Shown here piece after piece: positions 17,673 through 25,931 of a stretch of DNA of 64,000 bases. The notes beneath the pieces were generated by a model, which saw only the letters and a list, made by a program, of their open reading frames with translations, searched no databases and was not told where the DNA came from. The position numbers and the translations under genes were made by a program. The stretch is from assembly GCA_902617975.1 (NCBI GenBank), contig CACMYV010000005.1, positions 1-64,000 of the forward strand, read 5' to 3'. The first letter of the stretch is position 1, and every line of letters starts with the position of its first letter. The DNA comes from an uncultured Pelagibacteraceae bacterium. Lineage in GTDB: Bacteria > Pseudomonadota > Alphaproteobacteria > Pelagibacterales > Pelagibacteraceae.

Positions 17673-17701
17673 CTTGAAGTATTTAAATTCGTATCCATTT
17701 A
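17673..17701 (+). promoter_or_regulatory. Sigma-32 (heat-shock) type promoter for hslVU
   Basis: CTTGAAG at 17673-17679, a 13-bp spacer, and ATCCATTTA at 17693-17701 match the E. coli sigma-32 pattern CTTGAAA-N13-CCCCATTTA with few changes. The -10 element ends 6 bases before the hslV ATG, so transcription would start at or very near the start codon. HslVU is a classic heat-shock protease, which supports the reading, and the grpE start has a matching element. Confidence 0.6.
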
Positions 17702-17707
17702 TAGTCC

Positions 17708-18223
17708 ATGACAACAATTGTACTTGTAAGAAAAAATAATGACGTAGTTGTGGCCAGTGATGGACAAGTTAGTATGGGAAACACTGTTATTAAAAAAACA
17801 GCTAATAAAGTTCGTAAAATTGAGAAAAGAAATGTGATCGCAGGTTTTGCAGGATCAACTGCAGATGCACTTACTTTGTTTGAAAGACTAGAGTCAAAGC
17901 TAGAAAAACATGCAGGCAACTTAACAAGAGCTGCTGTAGAATTAGCAAAAGATTGGCGTACAGATAAATATCTAAGAAGATTAGAAGCCTTAATGGCAAT
18001 AGGTGATAAAGAAAAAAGTTTTATAATTTCTGGAACAGGTGATGTTCTTGAACCTGAGGGTGACGTTATTGGAATTGGTTCAGGTGGAAATTATGCTTTA
18101 GCAGCTGCAAAGGTATTAATGGATACCGAGATGTCAGCAGAGGAAATTGCAAAAAAATCTATTAAAGTTGCATCTGATATTTGTGTATTTACTAATGACA
18201 ATTTGAGTATGGAAAAAATATAA
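17708..18223 (+). CDS. hslV: ATP-dependent protease peptidase subunit HslV
   Basis: Proteasome-like peptidase of the HslVU (ClpQY) complex. The start is fixed by biology: removal of Met exposes the N-terminal nucleophile Thr of [10 protein letters not shown], and the motifs [13 protein letters not shown] and [17 protein letters not shown] follow. The 171 residues are slightly short of the typical 174-183. The stop overlaps the hslU ATG by one base (TAATG). A heat-shock-like promoter sits directly upstream. Confidence 0.98.
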   Translation: MTTIVLVRKNNDVVVASDGQVSMGNTVIKKTANKVRKIEKRNVIAGFAGSTADALTLFERLESKLEKHAGNLTRAAVELAKDWRTDKYLRRLEALMAIGDKEKSFIISGTGDVLEPEGDVIGIGSGGNYALAAAKVLMDTEMSAEEIAKKSIKVASDICVFTNDNLSMEKI

Positions 18224-19590
18224 TGGAAAAATCAAATGTTACATCATTTCCGAAAGATAAAGTCGCTAAAGAGAATACATCAATAACAAATTCATTATCA
18301 CCTAGAGAAATTGTTTCAGAATTAGACAGATTTGTTGTTGGTCAAAATAAAGCTAAAAGGGCTGTTGCGATCGCTTTAAGAAATAGATGGAGAAGACAGG
18401 CATTAGAAGATGATATGAAAGATGAAGTTCTTCCAAAAAATATCTTAATGATTGGACCAACGGGTGTTGGTAAAACTGAAATCTCTAGAAGACTTTCAAA
18501 ATTAGCTGAGGCACCGTTTGTAAAAGTTGAGGCTACAAGATTTACAGAAGTAGGGTATGTAGGACGTGATGTTGAGCAAATCGTAAGGGATTTATTAGAA
18601 ATCGCAATTGCAATGGAAAAGGTTAAAAAAAGAAAAGAGGTTCACGCTCAAGCACAGAAATTAGCTGAAGAAAGGGTTTTGGATGCACTGGTTGGTAATA
18701 AAGCAAGTGTTGCAACAAGAGAAAGTTTTAGAAAAAGACTAAGAGATGGAGATCTAGATGATAATGAAATTGAAATAGCTGTTAGTGAGTCAAATCAAAT
18801 GCCATCATTTGAGATACCTGGAATGCCTGGTGCAAATGTTGGTATGATTAATATTTCAGACATGCTTGGAAAATCTATGGGCCAAAAGCCTAAAAAAAAG
18901 AAGATGACAGTTAAAGAATCTTATGACATTTTAATAAACGAAGAATCAGACAAACTTATTGAACAAGACAAAATTATAAAATCAGCAAAAGACTCAACGG
19001 AAAATAATGGTATCGTTTTTTTAGACGAAATTGATAAAATTTCTGCAAGAACAGATAGAGTTGGTGGTGATGTCTCAAGAGAAGGGGTTCAAAGAGATTT
19101 ATTACCATTAATTGAAGGAACAACGGTTAGCACTAAATATGGACCTGTTAAAACAGATCATATTCTATTTATTGCTTCTGGCGCATTTCAATTGGCAAAA
19201 CCATCAGATCTTTTACCTGAGCTGCAAGGTAGGCTTCCTATTAGAGTTGAACTTGATGCACTAAATAGTGAGGATTTTATAAGAATATTAAAAGAACCTG
19301 ACAACAGTTTGATAAAACAATACAAGGCTCTTTTAAAAACAGAGAATGTTGATTTAGAATTTACAGAAGATGGGATCAATACAATTGCTCATATTGCAAG
19401 TGAGGTAAATTCTTCAGTTGAAAACATTGGCGCGAGAAGATTGCATACTATAATTGAAAGAGTTTTAGATGAGATAAGTTTTACAGCAACAGATAGAGCT
19501 GGAGAAAAAATAACTGTTGATGGAAAATATATCAAAGACAATATTGGTGAATTAGTAAAAGATACTGATTTATCTAAGTTTATTTTATAG
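18223..19590 (+). CDS. hslU: ATP-dependent protease ATPase subunit HslU
   Basis: AAA+ unfoldase that feeds HslV. The 455-residue protein has the N domain opening [25 protein letters not shown], Walker A GPTGVGKT at 78-85, the pore motif [20 protein letters not shown], an I domain at about 120-250, and Walker B VFLDEIDK with D268 and E269. The [18 protein letters not shown] sensor-2 region is near the end. The C terminus DLSKFIL has the hydrophobic tail that docks in HslV. The 3' end overlaps the convergent Smr gene by 11 bp. Confidence 0.98.
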   Translation: MEKSNVTSFPKDKVAKENTSITNSLSPREIVSELDRFVVGQNKAKRAVAIALRNRWRRQALEDDMKDEVLPKNILMIGPTGVGKTEISRRLSKLAEAPFVKVEATRFTEVGYVGRDVEQIVRDLLEIAIAMEKVKKRKEVHAQAQKLAEERVLDALVGNKASVATRESFRKRLRDGDLDDNEIEIAVSESNQMPSFEIPGMPGANVGMINISDMLGKSMGQKPKKKKMTVKESYDILINEESDKLIEQDKIIKSAKDSTENNGIVFLDEIDKISARTDRVGGDVSREGVQRDLLPLIEGTTVSTKYGPVKTDHILFIASGAFQLAKPSDLLPELQGRLPIRVELDALNSEDFIRILKEPDNSLIKQYKALLKTENVDLEFTEDGINTIAHIASEVNSSVENIGARRLHTIIERVLDEISFTATDRAGEKITVDGKYIKDNIGELVKDTDLSKFIL

Positions 19591-19993
19591 TTTTAAGAAA
19601 GATATCGAAATTACCTTTTGAAGTACTATTAACAGAATCGAAATCAATTTTAATTATTTTTTTCATTAATTCAGAATTATTTTTAATATATTCTGGTATA
19701 GAATGTTTTAGCATACTCAAATCTTTAGATTGATAAGGGTCATCATAATTTTTAGATCTCATCCCCTTTCCGGTAATCACATTTATTTTTTTAACTCCAT
19801 TTAGAAAAGAGTTCTCGATAAATTTTGAAATTTCTTTATTGGCTTCTTCAAGTGTGTATCCATGTAAATCAATTGATCTAACCATAATTTTTTTTTTCTG
19901 TGGATTATCTATATCTTTATTTTGAAGTTTGTCAGAACTATCTAGGAAATTCTGCCAATCTTTTTTATCTTTGTCTGTAAGCTTATTAGTCAA
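19580..19993 (-). CDS. Smr domain protein (MutS2 C-terminal type nuclease)
   Basis: A 137-residue protein with a charged N-terminal tail (about 1-36) and an Smr domain: [18 protein letters not shown] at about 38-55, [15 protein letters not shown], and the closing strand region FDIFLKTIK. Smr domains act as DNA or RNA endonucleases; the cellular target is unknown. The start is TTG at 19993, overlapping the upstream Tim44-like stop as TTGA. No later Met precedes the domain. The gene is normally beside hslVU or mltA/tim44 genes in this class. Confidence 0.85.
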   Translation of the reverse strand: MTNKLTDKDKKDWQNFLDSSDKLQNKDIDNPQKKKIMVRSIDLHGYTLEEANKEISKFIENSFLNGVKKINVITGKGMRSKNYDDPYQSKDLSMLKHSIPEYIKNNSELMKKIIKIDFDSVNSTSKGNFDIFLKTIK

Positions 19994-20577
19994 GCCTGTG
20001 TATCAATTAATAGCCAATTAGGGTTTGAGGATCTGCTATCTTTAGAAAACTTCCAAGTATCTAAAACTTTTTTTATTTTTTCTGGATCACCAGATATAAC
20101 TTTATTATCTTTATCTTTAACGCACGAAATTATCTCACTCACAAATTCAACTGTAACTTCAAGCATATTTTTATTTTGCTCGTGTTGCTTTACTTCTGCA
20201 GAACTTATTCCAATAAATGTTGTTTCAGATGAGAGCTTCTTACTTTCTCTATCTTTTATTGCATCTTCAAATTGTTTATAAACACTTTTATCCAAAAGAG
20301 ATTTAATATCTTTTAGAGTTCCCTTTGCGAAGTTAGTTATTATACTTTCGTAAGCAATTTTAGCTCCTTTTACAAATTCTTTTTGTGCATTATCATCAAA
20401 TGTATTTGCATTTAAATCTACATTTGGTTTTGCAGGAGGAGCTTCGTGCGCAAAACTTGACTCAATATCTTCTTCAAAACCTGTTTTTTTTCCTAGAATT
20501 CCTCTTAATCTGAGGAAAATAAATCCAGCAATCATTGCAAGAAGTATAATATCAATGTACTCGAAGCTATAACTCAT
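19990..20577 (-). CDS. Tim44/TimA-like domain protein
   Basis: A 195-residue inner-membrane-anchored protein. An N-terminal hydrophobic segment (about 7-24, IDIILLAMIAGFIFLRL) is followed by a basic RGILGKKTG stretch, a linker, and a C-terminal Tim44-like domain (about 70-195, with FVKGAKIAYESII and [23 protein letters not shown]). Bacterial TimA proteins are relatives of the mitochondrial import motor subunit Tim44; their bacterial function is not well defined. It is cotranscribed with the Smr gene and divergent from fxsA by 58 bp. Confidence 0.85.
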   Translation of the reverse strand: MSYSFEYIDIILLAMIAGFIFLRLRGILGKKTGFEEDIESSFAHEAPPAKPNVDLNANTFDDNAQKEFVKGAKIAYESIITNFAKGTLKDIKSLLDKSVYKQFEDAIKDRESKKLSSETTFIGISSAEVKQHEQNKNMLEVTVEFVSEIISCVKDKDNKVISGDPEKIKKVLDTWKFSKDSRSSNPNWLLIDTQA

Positions 20578-20635
20578 ATATGTATAATATTTACTATGTT
20601 GCTAAATTTCAACCTGGTAATTAAATTATAGACAA

Positions 20636-21061
20636 ATGAACACAGCACTTATTTTAATAATTGGTATTCCACTTGTAGAGATCTATCTATTTATAAAAAT
20701 AGGTTCTCAAATAGGGGCTTTTAACACAGTTTTATTAATATTACTTACAGCTGTTGTTGGGGTTGCCTATGCAAGATATGAGGGTTTTAATACTCTAAAA
20801 TCAGGTGTAGGACAATTATTCAAAAACGAATTGCCTGTATACGAACTAGTTTCCGGAGCAACATTAGCATTTGCAGCATTACTATTGATTTTTCCTGGTT
20901 TTGCTACTGACTTAATAGGAATTCTTCTTGTAATTCCTTTAACAAGAAAAATTATACTCAACAGATTTATTAAAAAACCAAATCTTAAAGAGAAAGTAGA
21001 TGCAAATTATATTGATGGAGATTATGAAGATATAAGTGACGATAATGACAAAAAAATATGA
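20636..21061 (+). CDS. fxsA: FxsA family membrane protein
   Basis: A 141-residue inner-membrane protein with hydrophobic helices at about 4-24, 29-45 and 78-103. The opening IGIPLVEIYLFIKIGSQIG and the FPGFATDLIGILLVIP motif are the FxsA (F exclusion suppressor) signature. The C-terminal tail is acidic and cytoplasmic. Function is poorly understood outside phage exclusion in E. coli. It overlaps the secB-like gene, a pairing also seen in other alphaproteobacteria, where tim44 lies opposite. Confidence 0.88.
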   Translation: MNTALILIIGIPLVEIYLFIKIGSQIGAFNTVLLILLTAVVGVAYARYEGFNTLKSGVGQLFKNELPVYELVSGATLAFAALLLIFPGFATDLIGILLVIPLTRKIILNRFIKKPNLKEKVDANYIDGDYEDISDDNDKKI

Positions 21062-21467
21062 AATAGTTTTAAGGTATATCAAAGATCTTTCTGTCGAAAT
21101 ACCAAATGCAGAAACTTTTATTTTTAGCAGAGAGTATATTACAAAATATTCCTTAGGGATAAATATTACCACAAATCCACTAAAAGATGAAATGATAGAG
21201 ATAATAACTAAGATTAATTATAAAGATCCGTCAGAAAATAAAAGAAAATCTTACTTTGAGATACTCTATGCATCTGTAATAAAAATAAAAGATAAAAATC
21301 TAAAAAAAGAGGAACTAGAAAGAATAATTCTTTGTGATGTTCAAAATGAAATCTATCCAGATTTAGAAAAAATATTTTTAAATGTTATTAAAGACTCTGG
21401 ATTTCCAGACTTAAAACTTGAGAAAAAAGTTGATTTTGAAAAACTATATCAACAAAAACTAAATTAA
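21045..21467 (+). CDS. secB: Protein-export chaperone SecB
   Basis: Cytoplasmic chaperone that holds preproteins unfolded for SecA. The N-terminal YIKDLSVEIPNAETF is the conserved SecB strand, followed by YSLGINITT and an acidic helical end with NEIYPDLEKIFLNVIKDSGFPDLKLEKKVDFEKLY. The protein is 140 residues from the ATG at 21045; an in-frame GTG at 21036 would lie deeper inside fxsA and adds only three residues. Conservation is modest, but the Fxs-SecB-DnaQ neighbourhood supports the call. Overlap with fxsA is 17 bp. Confidence 0.85.
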   Translation: MTKKYEIVLRYIKDLSVEIPNAETFIFSREYITKYSLGINITTNPLKDEMIEIITKINYKDPSENKRKSYFEILYASVIKIKDKNLKKEELERIILCDVQNEIYPDLEKIFLNVIKDSGFPDLKLEKKVDFEKLYQQKLN

Positions 21468-21492
21468 TAGAAATTTTTTTTTAAATTATTTT

Positions 21493-22131
21493 TTAAGAAA
21501 GCTTTATGTTCATCAATTTCATTTTTTGAAATTTTAACAATTTTTTTGAATAATCTATTGGCACATTAGAAATTGGAATATTGCTTTGGCCTTCATTTTT
21601 AAATTCAAATATGGGCTCTTTTTGATCAATTAAATTAATGTATACTTTTGAAAGAAGTTCGCAGTCTATTAATGCAGTATGTTTAATTCTTTTTGAGTTA
21701 TCTATTTTAAATCTTTTACAAAGAGCATCTAGACTTATACTTGACCCTGGGAATTTATTCCTTGCAATTTCTAAAGTATCAATAACTTTATCTTTTGTTA
21801 TTTTATCTTTATTTATCAAAGATAGTTCATTATTTAAGTGAGCAATATCAAACTCAGCATTATGAATTATAATTTTTTTCCCAGCAATGAAATTTAAAAA
21901 ATCATCAACAATTTCTTTAAATTTTCTCTTATCTGATAAAAACTCGTCAGTATAGCCATGAACTTTTAAGGCGCTTTCTGATACTTTTCTCTCTGGGTTT
22001 AGATAACAATGAAAAACATTTTTTGTGGGTATTAAATTTTCAAGTTCTATACATCCTATTTCGATAATTCTGTGACCATCTTTGACAGATAAACCAGTTG
22101 TTTCTGTATCAAGTACGATTTCTTTCATCAA
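21493..22131 (-). CDS. dnaQ: DNA polymerase III epsilon subunit (proofreading exonuclease)
   Basis: 3'-5' proofreading subunit of the replicative polymerase. The three DEDDh exonuclease motifs are complete: DTETTGL near residue 8, HNAEFDIAHLN near 95, and HTALIDCELLSKVY near 156, the last with the histidine of the DEDDh class. At 212 residues it is a little short of E. coli DnaQ but keeps a C-terminal extension for alpha-subunit contact. It ends the leftward run ppsR-maf-aroE-SDR-coaE-dnaQ and overlaps coaE by 23 bp. Confidence 0.93.
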   Translation of the reverse strand: MMKEIVLDTETTGLSVKDGHRIIEIGCIELENLIPTKNVFHCYLNPERKVSESALKVHGYTDEFLSDKRKFKEIVDDFLNFIAGKKIIIHNAEFDIAHLNNELSLINKDKITKDKVIDTLEIARNKFPGSSISLDALCKRFKIDNSKRIKHTALIDCELLSKVYINLIDQKEPIFEFKNEGQSNIPISNVPIDYSKKLLKFQKMKLMNIKLS

Positions 22132-22696
22132 AAATTCTTTTTTTTAAAAGTTTAATTTTTTTTCTCATTATATCTGGTGGAGAATTATTATCGACAATAT
22201 AGTGTGCCAATTTTCGTTTTTTTAATATTGCTGCTTGATTTTTATTTAAAGTTTTATGAATTTTTTTGTTATAGTTTTTTCTTTTTTTTAATCTATCTAA
22301 AATATTTGACTTATTTGATTTGATAAATAAAAATATATCATCTTTTTTGTAAAGCTTATTCTCTACTAGGAGTGGAATATCCAGAACTACAATTTTTGAA
22401 AATTTGTTTTTTTTTAAAAATTTTATCAATCTTCTTCTTACTATCGGGTGAACAATCGAAGAAATTATTTTAAGATTGTTGTTATTTGAATTAATAGCTT
22501 TTATTAGCTCTTTTTTTTTAATCGGGAAGGATTTTATATAGCTTGATAATTTTTTTTTTAATTGATTGAAACATTTTCTATCCTTCCTATAAACATGATT
22601 TACCTCTCTATCTGCATTAAAAATTGGGCAATTAAATAATTTTGAGATAAATGATTTACCAGATCCAATACTACCTAAAACACAAATCCTTATCAT
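22109..22696 (-). CDS. coaE: Dephospho-CoA kinase
   Basis: Last step of coenzyme A synthesis: ATP-dependent 3'-phosphorylation of dephospho-CoA. The P-loop GSIGSGKS lies at 8-15, followed by NADREVNHVYR, HPIVRRRLIKF and VVLDIPLLVENKLY. The 195 residues match the family. The basic, Lys-rich character reflects the AT-rich genome. Alphaproteobacteria often group coaE with aroE, maf and dnaQ as seen here. Confidence 0.95.
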   Translation of the reverse strand: MIRICVLGSIGSGKSFISKLFNCPIFNADREVNHVYRKDRKCFNQLKKKLSSYIKSFPIKKKELIKAINSNNNNLKIISSIVHPIVRRRLIKFLKKNKFSKIVVLDIPLLVENKLYKKDDIFLFIKSNKSNILDRLKKRKNYNKKIHKTLNKNQAAILKKRKLAHYIVDNNSPPDIMRKKIKLLKKRIFDERNRT

Positions 22697-22714
22697 ATCA
22701 AATAATTAAAATAT

Positions 22715-23455
22715 TTATATACATCTCCCACCATCTACCTCTAATACTGTTCCTGTAATCATACTTGCTTCATCTGAACATAAAAAACAAGCTGCGTTAC
22801 CCATATCTTGTGGTGTAGAAAATCTACCAATAGGTATTGTTGATAAAAAAGCTTTTTTCTTTTCTGGGGTGTTGCCTCCCATAAAAGATTTTAACAATGG
22901 CGTTTTTCCAGCTACAGGAGCTATTGCATTTACTCTAACCTTATAAGGTGCAAGTTCGATTGCCATAGCTTTGGTGGCCGTAATCATCGCACCTTTGCTC
23001 GCATTATACCAATTAAGTTTAGGTCTCGGTGAGAGACCTGCGGTTGATGCAACATTTAAAATAACCCCTTTTTTTAATTTCTTCATTTTTGGAACAAAGT
23101 ATTTTCCAGATAAATAAACTGATTTTACGTTCACATTAAAAACTCTATCAAATTCTTTTTCGGTAACAGTCTCCATCGCCTTGGGTTTATGGGTTGTGCC
23201 AGCATTGTTAACAATGATATCAACCCTACTAAAGTTTTTCTGAACAAATCTTAACAATGACTTAAAATTTGAAGACTTTGATACATCAGCAACAAAGCAT
23301 TTTTGGGATAAATTCTTTGAGACTTTTTTGAGGAGTGAGGAATTAATATCTACCATTATTAGTTTGGCCCCTTCTTCCGTAAATTTTTTTGCTATTCCTT
23401 TTCCAAATCCAGATGCTGATCCAGTTATTATTGCGATTTTATCTTTTAATCTCAT
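22715..23455 (-). CDS. SDR family NAD(P)-dependent oxidoreductase
   Basis: A 246-residue classical short-chain dehydrogenase. The cofactor loop TGSASGFGKG is at 11-20 and D36 in IMVDIN suggests NAD preference. NNAG is near 83, and the catalytic residues are S137 in NVASTAG, Y150 and K154 in WYNASKGAM. The C-terminal IPIGRFSTPQDMGNAACFLCSD is typical of FabG/glucose-dehydrogenase-like members. The substrate is unknown. It sits between coaE and aroE, sharing one base with aroE, which is an extra gene compared with the usual ppsR-maf-aroE-coaE-dnaQ order. Confidence 0.9.
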   Translation of the reverse strand: MRLKDKIAIITGSASGFGKGIAKKFTEEGAKLIMVDINSSLLKKVSKNLSQKCFVADVSKSSNFKSLLRFVQKNFSRVDIIVNNAGTTHKPKAMETVTEKEFDRVFNVNVKSVYLSGKYFVPKMKKLKKGVILNVASTAGLSPRPKLNWYNASKGAMITATKAMAIELAPYKVRVNAIAPVAGKTPLLKSFMGGNTPEKKKAFLSTIPIGRFSTPQDMGNAACFLCSDEASMITGTVLEVDGGRCI

Positions 23456-24252
23456 TATATTTTTTTTAAAAAACTAATAAGTTTTTCATCAATTTTTGGA
23501 TCAATATTATGCCAAATATTGAAAGCTTTTTGAGCTTGAAACATAAACATATGTAATCCATTTTCAAAATTATTACCTGGCTTATTTCCGGCTATTGAAA
23601 ATTCTGTTTCATAAGGATTATAAATAACATCATAAAATAATTTGTCATTACCAGCTTTTGTAAAATCAAAACCAAATTTGTCGTTTTGATTTAAACCAAG
23701 ACTGGTTGCATTAATAATTATATCAAACGCTGGTATTTGTCCCCAATCTAATATATTTAAGTCATCAAATAATTTTTTTAAATCTTTGGCCTTTTCTTTT
23801 GTCCTGTTGCTTAAAAAAATCCTTCCAGACTTCATTCTTTTTAATGAATATATTATTGAAGGTACAACTCCTCCAGCACCTAATATAAATACAGATTTAC
23901 CACTTACGTCATAATTTAATTTTTTTATACTTAACTCAAAACCGTCTATATCGGTGTTATGCCCTATAAGATTTCCTTTTTCTACAGTGATAGTATTTAC
24001 AGACTGTGTTCTTAGCGCATCACCACTTAAAACATCCAAATGGGGTATAATTAGTTTTTTAAATGGTACTGTTATATTTAATCCGTCTAATTTCCCCTCT
24101 TTTAGGTTACTACAAAGTTCTCCAAGCTCATTGGCTTCTACCTTTAATTTTCCATAAATTGCTTCTAAACTGTGAGTTTTAATCCAGTAATTTTGTAGCT
24201 TTGGTGATAGTGAATGTTCTATAGGATTTCCAATGACTAAAAATTTTTTCAT
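23455..24252 (-). CDS. aroE: Shikimate dehydrogenase
   Basis: NADPH-dependent reduction of 3-dehydroshikimate in aromatic amino acid synthesis. The shikimate-binding motif GNPIEHSLSPKLQNYWI is at 8-24, LNITVPFKK carries the catalytic K65, and HNTDIDGF the partner D101. The cofactor loop GAGGVVPSIIYSL and the NRTKEKA motif follow. The 265 residues match the family. Its 4-bp overlap with maf and 1-bp overlap with the SDR gene indicate a single transcript. Confidence 0.96.
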   Translation of the reverse strand: MKKFLVIGNPIEHSLSPKLQNYWIKTHSLEAIYGKLKVEANELGELCSNLKEGKLDGLNITVPFKKLIIPHLDVLSGDALRTQSVNTITVEKGNLIGHNTDIDGFELSIKKLNYDVSGKSVFILGAGGVVPSIIYSLKRMKSGRIFLSNRTKEKAKDLKKLFDDLNILDWGQIPAFDIIINATSLGLNQNDKFGFDFTKAGNDKLFYDVIYNPYETEFSIAGNKPGNNFENGLHMFMFQAQKAFNIWHNIDPKIDEKLISFLKKI

Positions 24253-24833
24253 TTATAATTTTTAAGATAACCTTTAATTTTTTTTACAGGTAAACCCATA
24301 ATTGTATCTTCGTCCCCATCTATTTTTTCAAACAACTTTCTTCCTTCTCCCTCTATCTGATATACATTATAAGAATACAAATTATCGTCTGATATTTTAC
24401 CTAAGTATATCTTTAATTCGTCTTCTGAGAAATCTTTCATTACTAGTGAGGCTTTATCAGTATAATTCCATATCATTGAACCATTTTTAGAAATACAAAC
24501 CGAACTTATTAAAAAATGTTTTTTTCCATTTAATTTTTTTAAAATATTTAAAGCTTGCTCCCTATTTTCAGGTTTTGAGATCAGCTCTCCTCCTAGATCG
24601 ATTACACTATCTGCTCCTAATACCAAAAAATCGTGCATCTTCTGACTTACTTTATTTGCTTTTAATTCAGCTAGATTTTTTGATATTATTTCTGGTGTAG
24701 CACCCTCTTTAAGCAAGCTTTCCTTTACTGGATTTTCATCAACATTTGATGGTTTTATAATACATTGAACATTATTTATTTTTAGAATTTCTTCCCTGAC
24801 TTTGCTTTTCGAGGCCAATACAATTTCAAACAT
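24249..24833 (-). CDS. maf: Maf family nucleotide pyrophosphatase
   Basis: House-cleaning pyrophosphatase acting on non-canonical or excess nucleotides and linked to septum control. I prefer the ATG at 24833, giving MFEIVLASKSKVREEIL, the usual Maf start (194 residues); an ATG six codons upstream (24851) is possible. LGADSVID near 74-81 and SKPENREQALNIL follow, with NVYQIEGEGRKLFEKIDGD near the end. It overlaps the upstream ppsR by 8 bp and the downstream aroE by 4 bp. Confidence 0.93.
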   Translation of the reverse strand: MFEIVLASKSKVREEILKINNVQCIIKPSNVDENPVKESLLKEGATPEIISKNLAELKANKVSQKMHDFLVLGADSVIDLGGELISKPENREQALNILKKLNGKKHFLISSVCISKNGSMIWNYTDKASLVMKDFSEDELKIYLGKISDDNLYSYNVYQIEGEGRKLFEKIDGDEDTIMGLPVKKIKGYLKNYK

Positions 24834-25650
24834 TTTTATTTTGAATTTCAAATATTTTTATAATGGATGCGGCTGTCTCTTCTACAGATTTTCTTGTGAC
24901 GTCTATAATAGGCCATTTATTTTTTTTAAATAGTTTTTTTGAATTATTTACTTCATCTCTAATTTTGTCTAAATTTGTATAATCAGAGGCTTCGTTTTCC
25001 TTTAATGAATTAAGTCTGTTTCTTCTTATATCGTATAATCTTTCGGCTTCTGTAGTTAGTCCAATGACACATATTCTATATTTTGAATTTATTATATCTT
25101 TTGGAACACTCATTTCATTAACCAATGGAATATTTGAAGTTTTTAAACCTTTGTTTGCCAAATAAATGGATGTTGGTGTTTTACTAGTTCTACTAACTCC
25201 TATTAAGATTATATCAGATTCTAAAATATTTTCGGTATTATTTCCGTCATCATGATTCATTGTGAATTGAATTGCTTCTATTCGTTTGTAATAATCTTCA
25301 TCAAGCACATGTTGTGCGCTAGGTAAATGCATGGCTTTTTCGTTTAGTATTTTTGAGAAATTTAATATTAGATCTCCAAGTACTCCAAAACATGGGATAT
25401 TTTTTTTACTAGCTTCTTCTGCAAGAAATTTTGCTAATTTACTGTTAACTACAGTATAGAGAATTATTGGGCTTTCTTGTTTTTTTGCGTTATTTAGAAT
25501 AGTGGAAATTTGACTTTCTGTTCTAGTAAATGAGAATTGAGTTAAATCATAATTAAAGTTACTAAACTGCGCCTTTAAAGCCATGAATATTCTGTCAAGC
25601 GTCTCGCCTGTGGAGTCTGATATCAAATAAACTTGATGTGTACTTTTCAT
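24826..25650 (-). CDS. ppsR: Pyruvate,phosphate dikinase regulatory protein (DUF299/PPSR kinase-phosphorylase)
   Basis: Bifunctional serine/threonine kinase and Pi-dependent phosphorylase that switches PEP synthase or PPDK off and on. The opening VYLISDSTGETLDR and the unusual P-loop GVSRTSKT at 151-158 are diagnostic, as is LPSAQHVLDEDYYKRIEAI. At 274 residues it is full length. It is the homologue of Rickettsia RP001, the gene that flanks the replication origin in Rickettsia and Caulobacter. Here it diverges from hemE across an extremely AT-rich 281-bp gap. Confidence 0.95.
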   Translation of the reverse strand: MKSTHQVYLISDSTGETLDRIFMALKAQFSNFNYDLTQFSFTRTESQISTILNNAKKQESPIILYTVVNSKLAKFLAEEASKKNIPCFGVLGDLILNFSKILNEKAMHLPSAQHVLDEDYYKRIEAIQFTMNHDDGNNTENILESDIILIGVSRTSKTPTSIYLANKGLKTSNIPLVNEMSVPKDIINSKYRICVIGLTTEAERLYDIRRNRLNSLKENEASDYTNLDKIRDEVNNSKKLFKKNKWPIIDVTRKSVEETAASIIKIFEIQNKNV

Positions 25651-25931
25651 GTATAATTTGTCTATAAATTATTAATAAAATAAGAAATATTTTTAATTTA
25701 GCAACTGTAAGTAATTTTATTAAAAGTATTATTATTTAATTAACATATTTATATTTGTGAATATCTTATTAACAATTATAATTTATTAAGAAATTAATAA
25801 ATAAGCTAGCGTTTAAGCGACTTTTTTAAAAGTAAAATATAACAAATGGTTAATAAAATGTTTAAATTGAGTAATTTACGTTATCTACAATTCATACTAA
25901 TAATAAATTAAATATATATATTCTTATTTAA
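25651..25931. other. Probable chromosomal replication origin (ppsR-hemE intergenic region)
   Basis: A 281-bp gene-free stretch between ppsR (leftward) and hemE (rightward). I count 39 G or C bases, about 14%. The same gene pair brackets Cori in Caulobacter and the predicted origin in Rickettsia, and genes on both sides point outward. Candidate sites are weak: TTATCTACA at 25881-25889 and a reverse-strand ATATTCACA at 25756-25764 are each one base from the DnaA box, and ATAA-N7-TTAA at 25839-25853 resembles a CtrA box. Positional evidence is therefore stronger than motif evidence. Confidence 0.55.

Noticed and set aside
25813-25829. TTAA...TTAA pair in the candidate origin as a CtrA box
   Set aside because: The spacer is 9 bases instead of 7.
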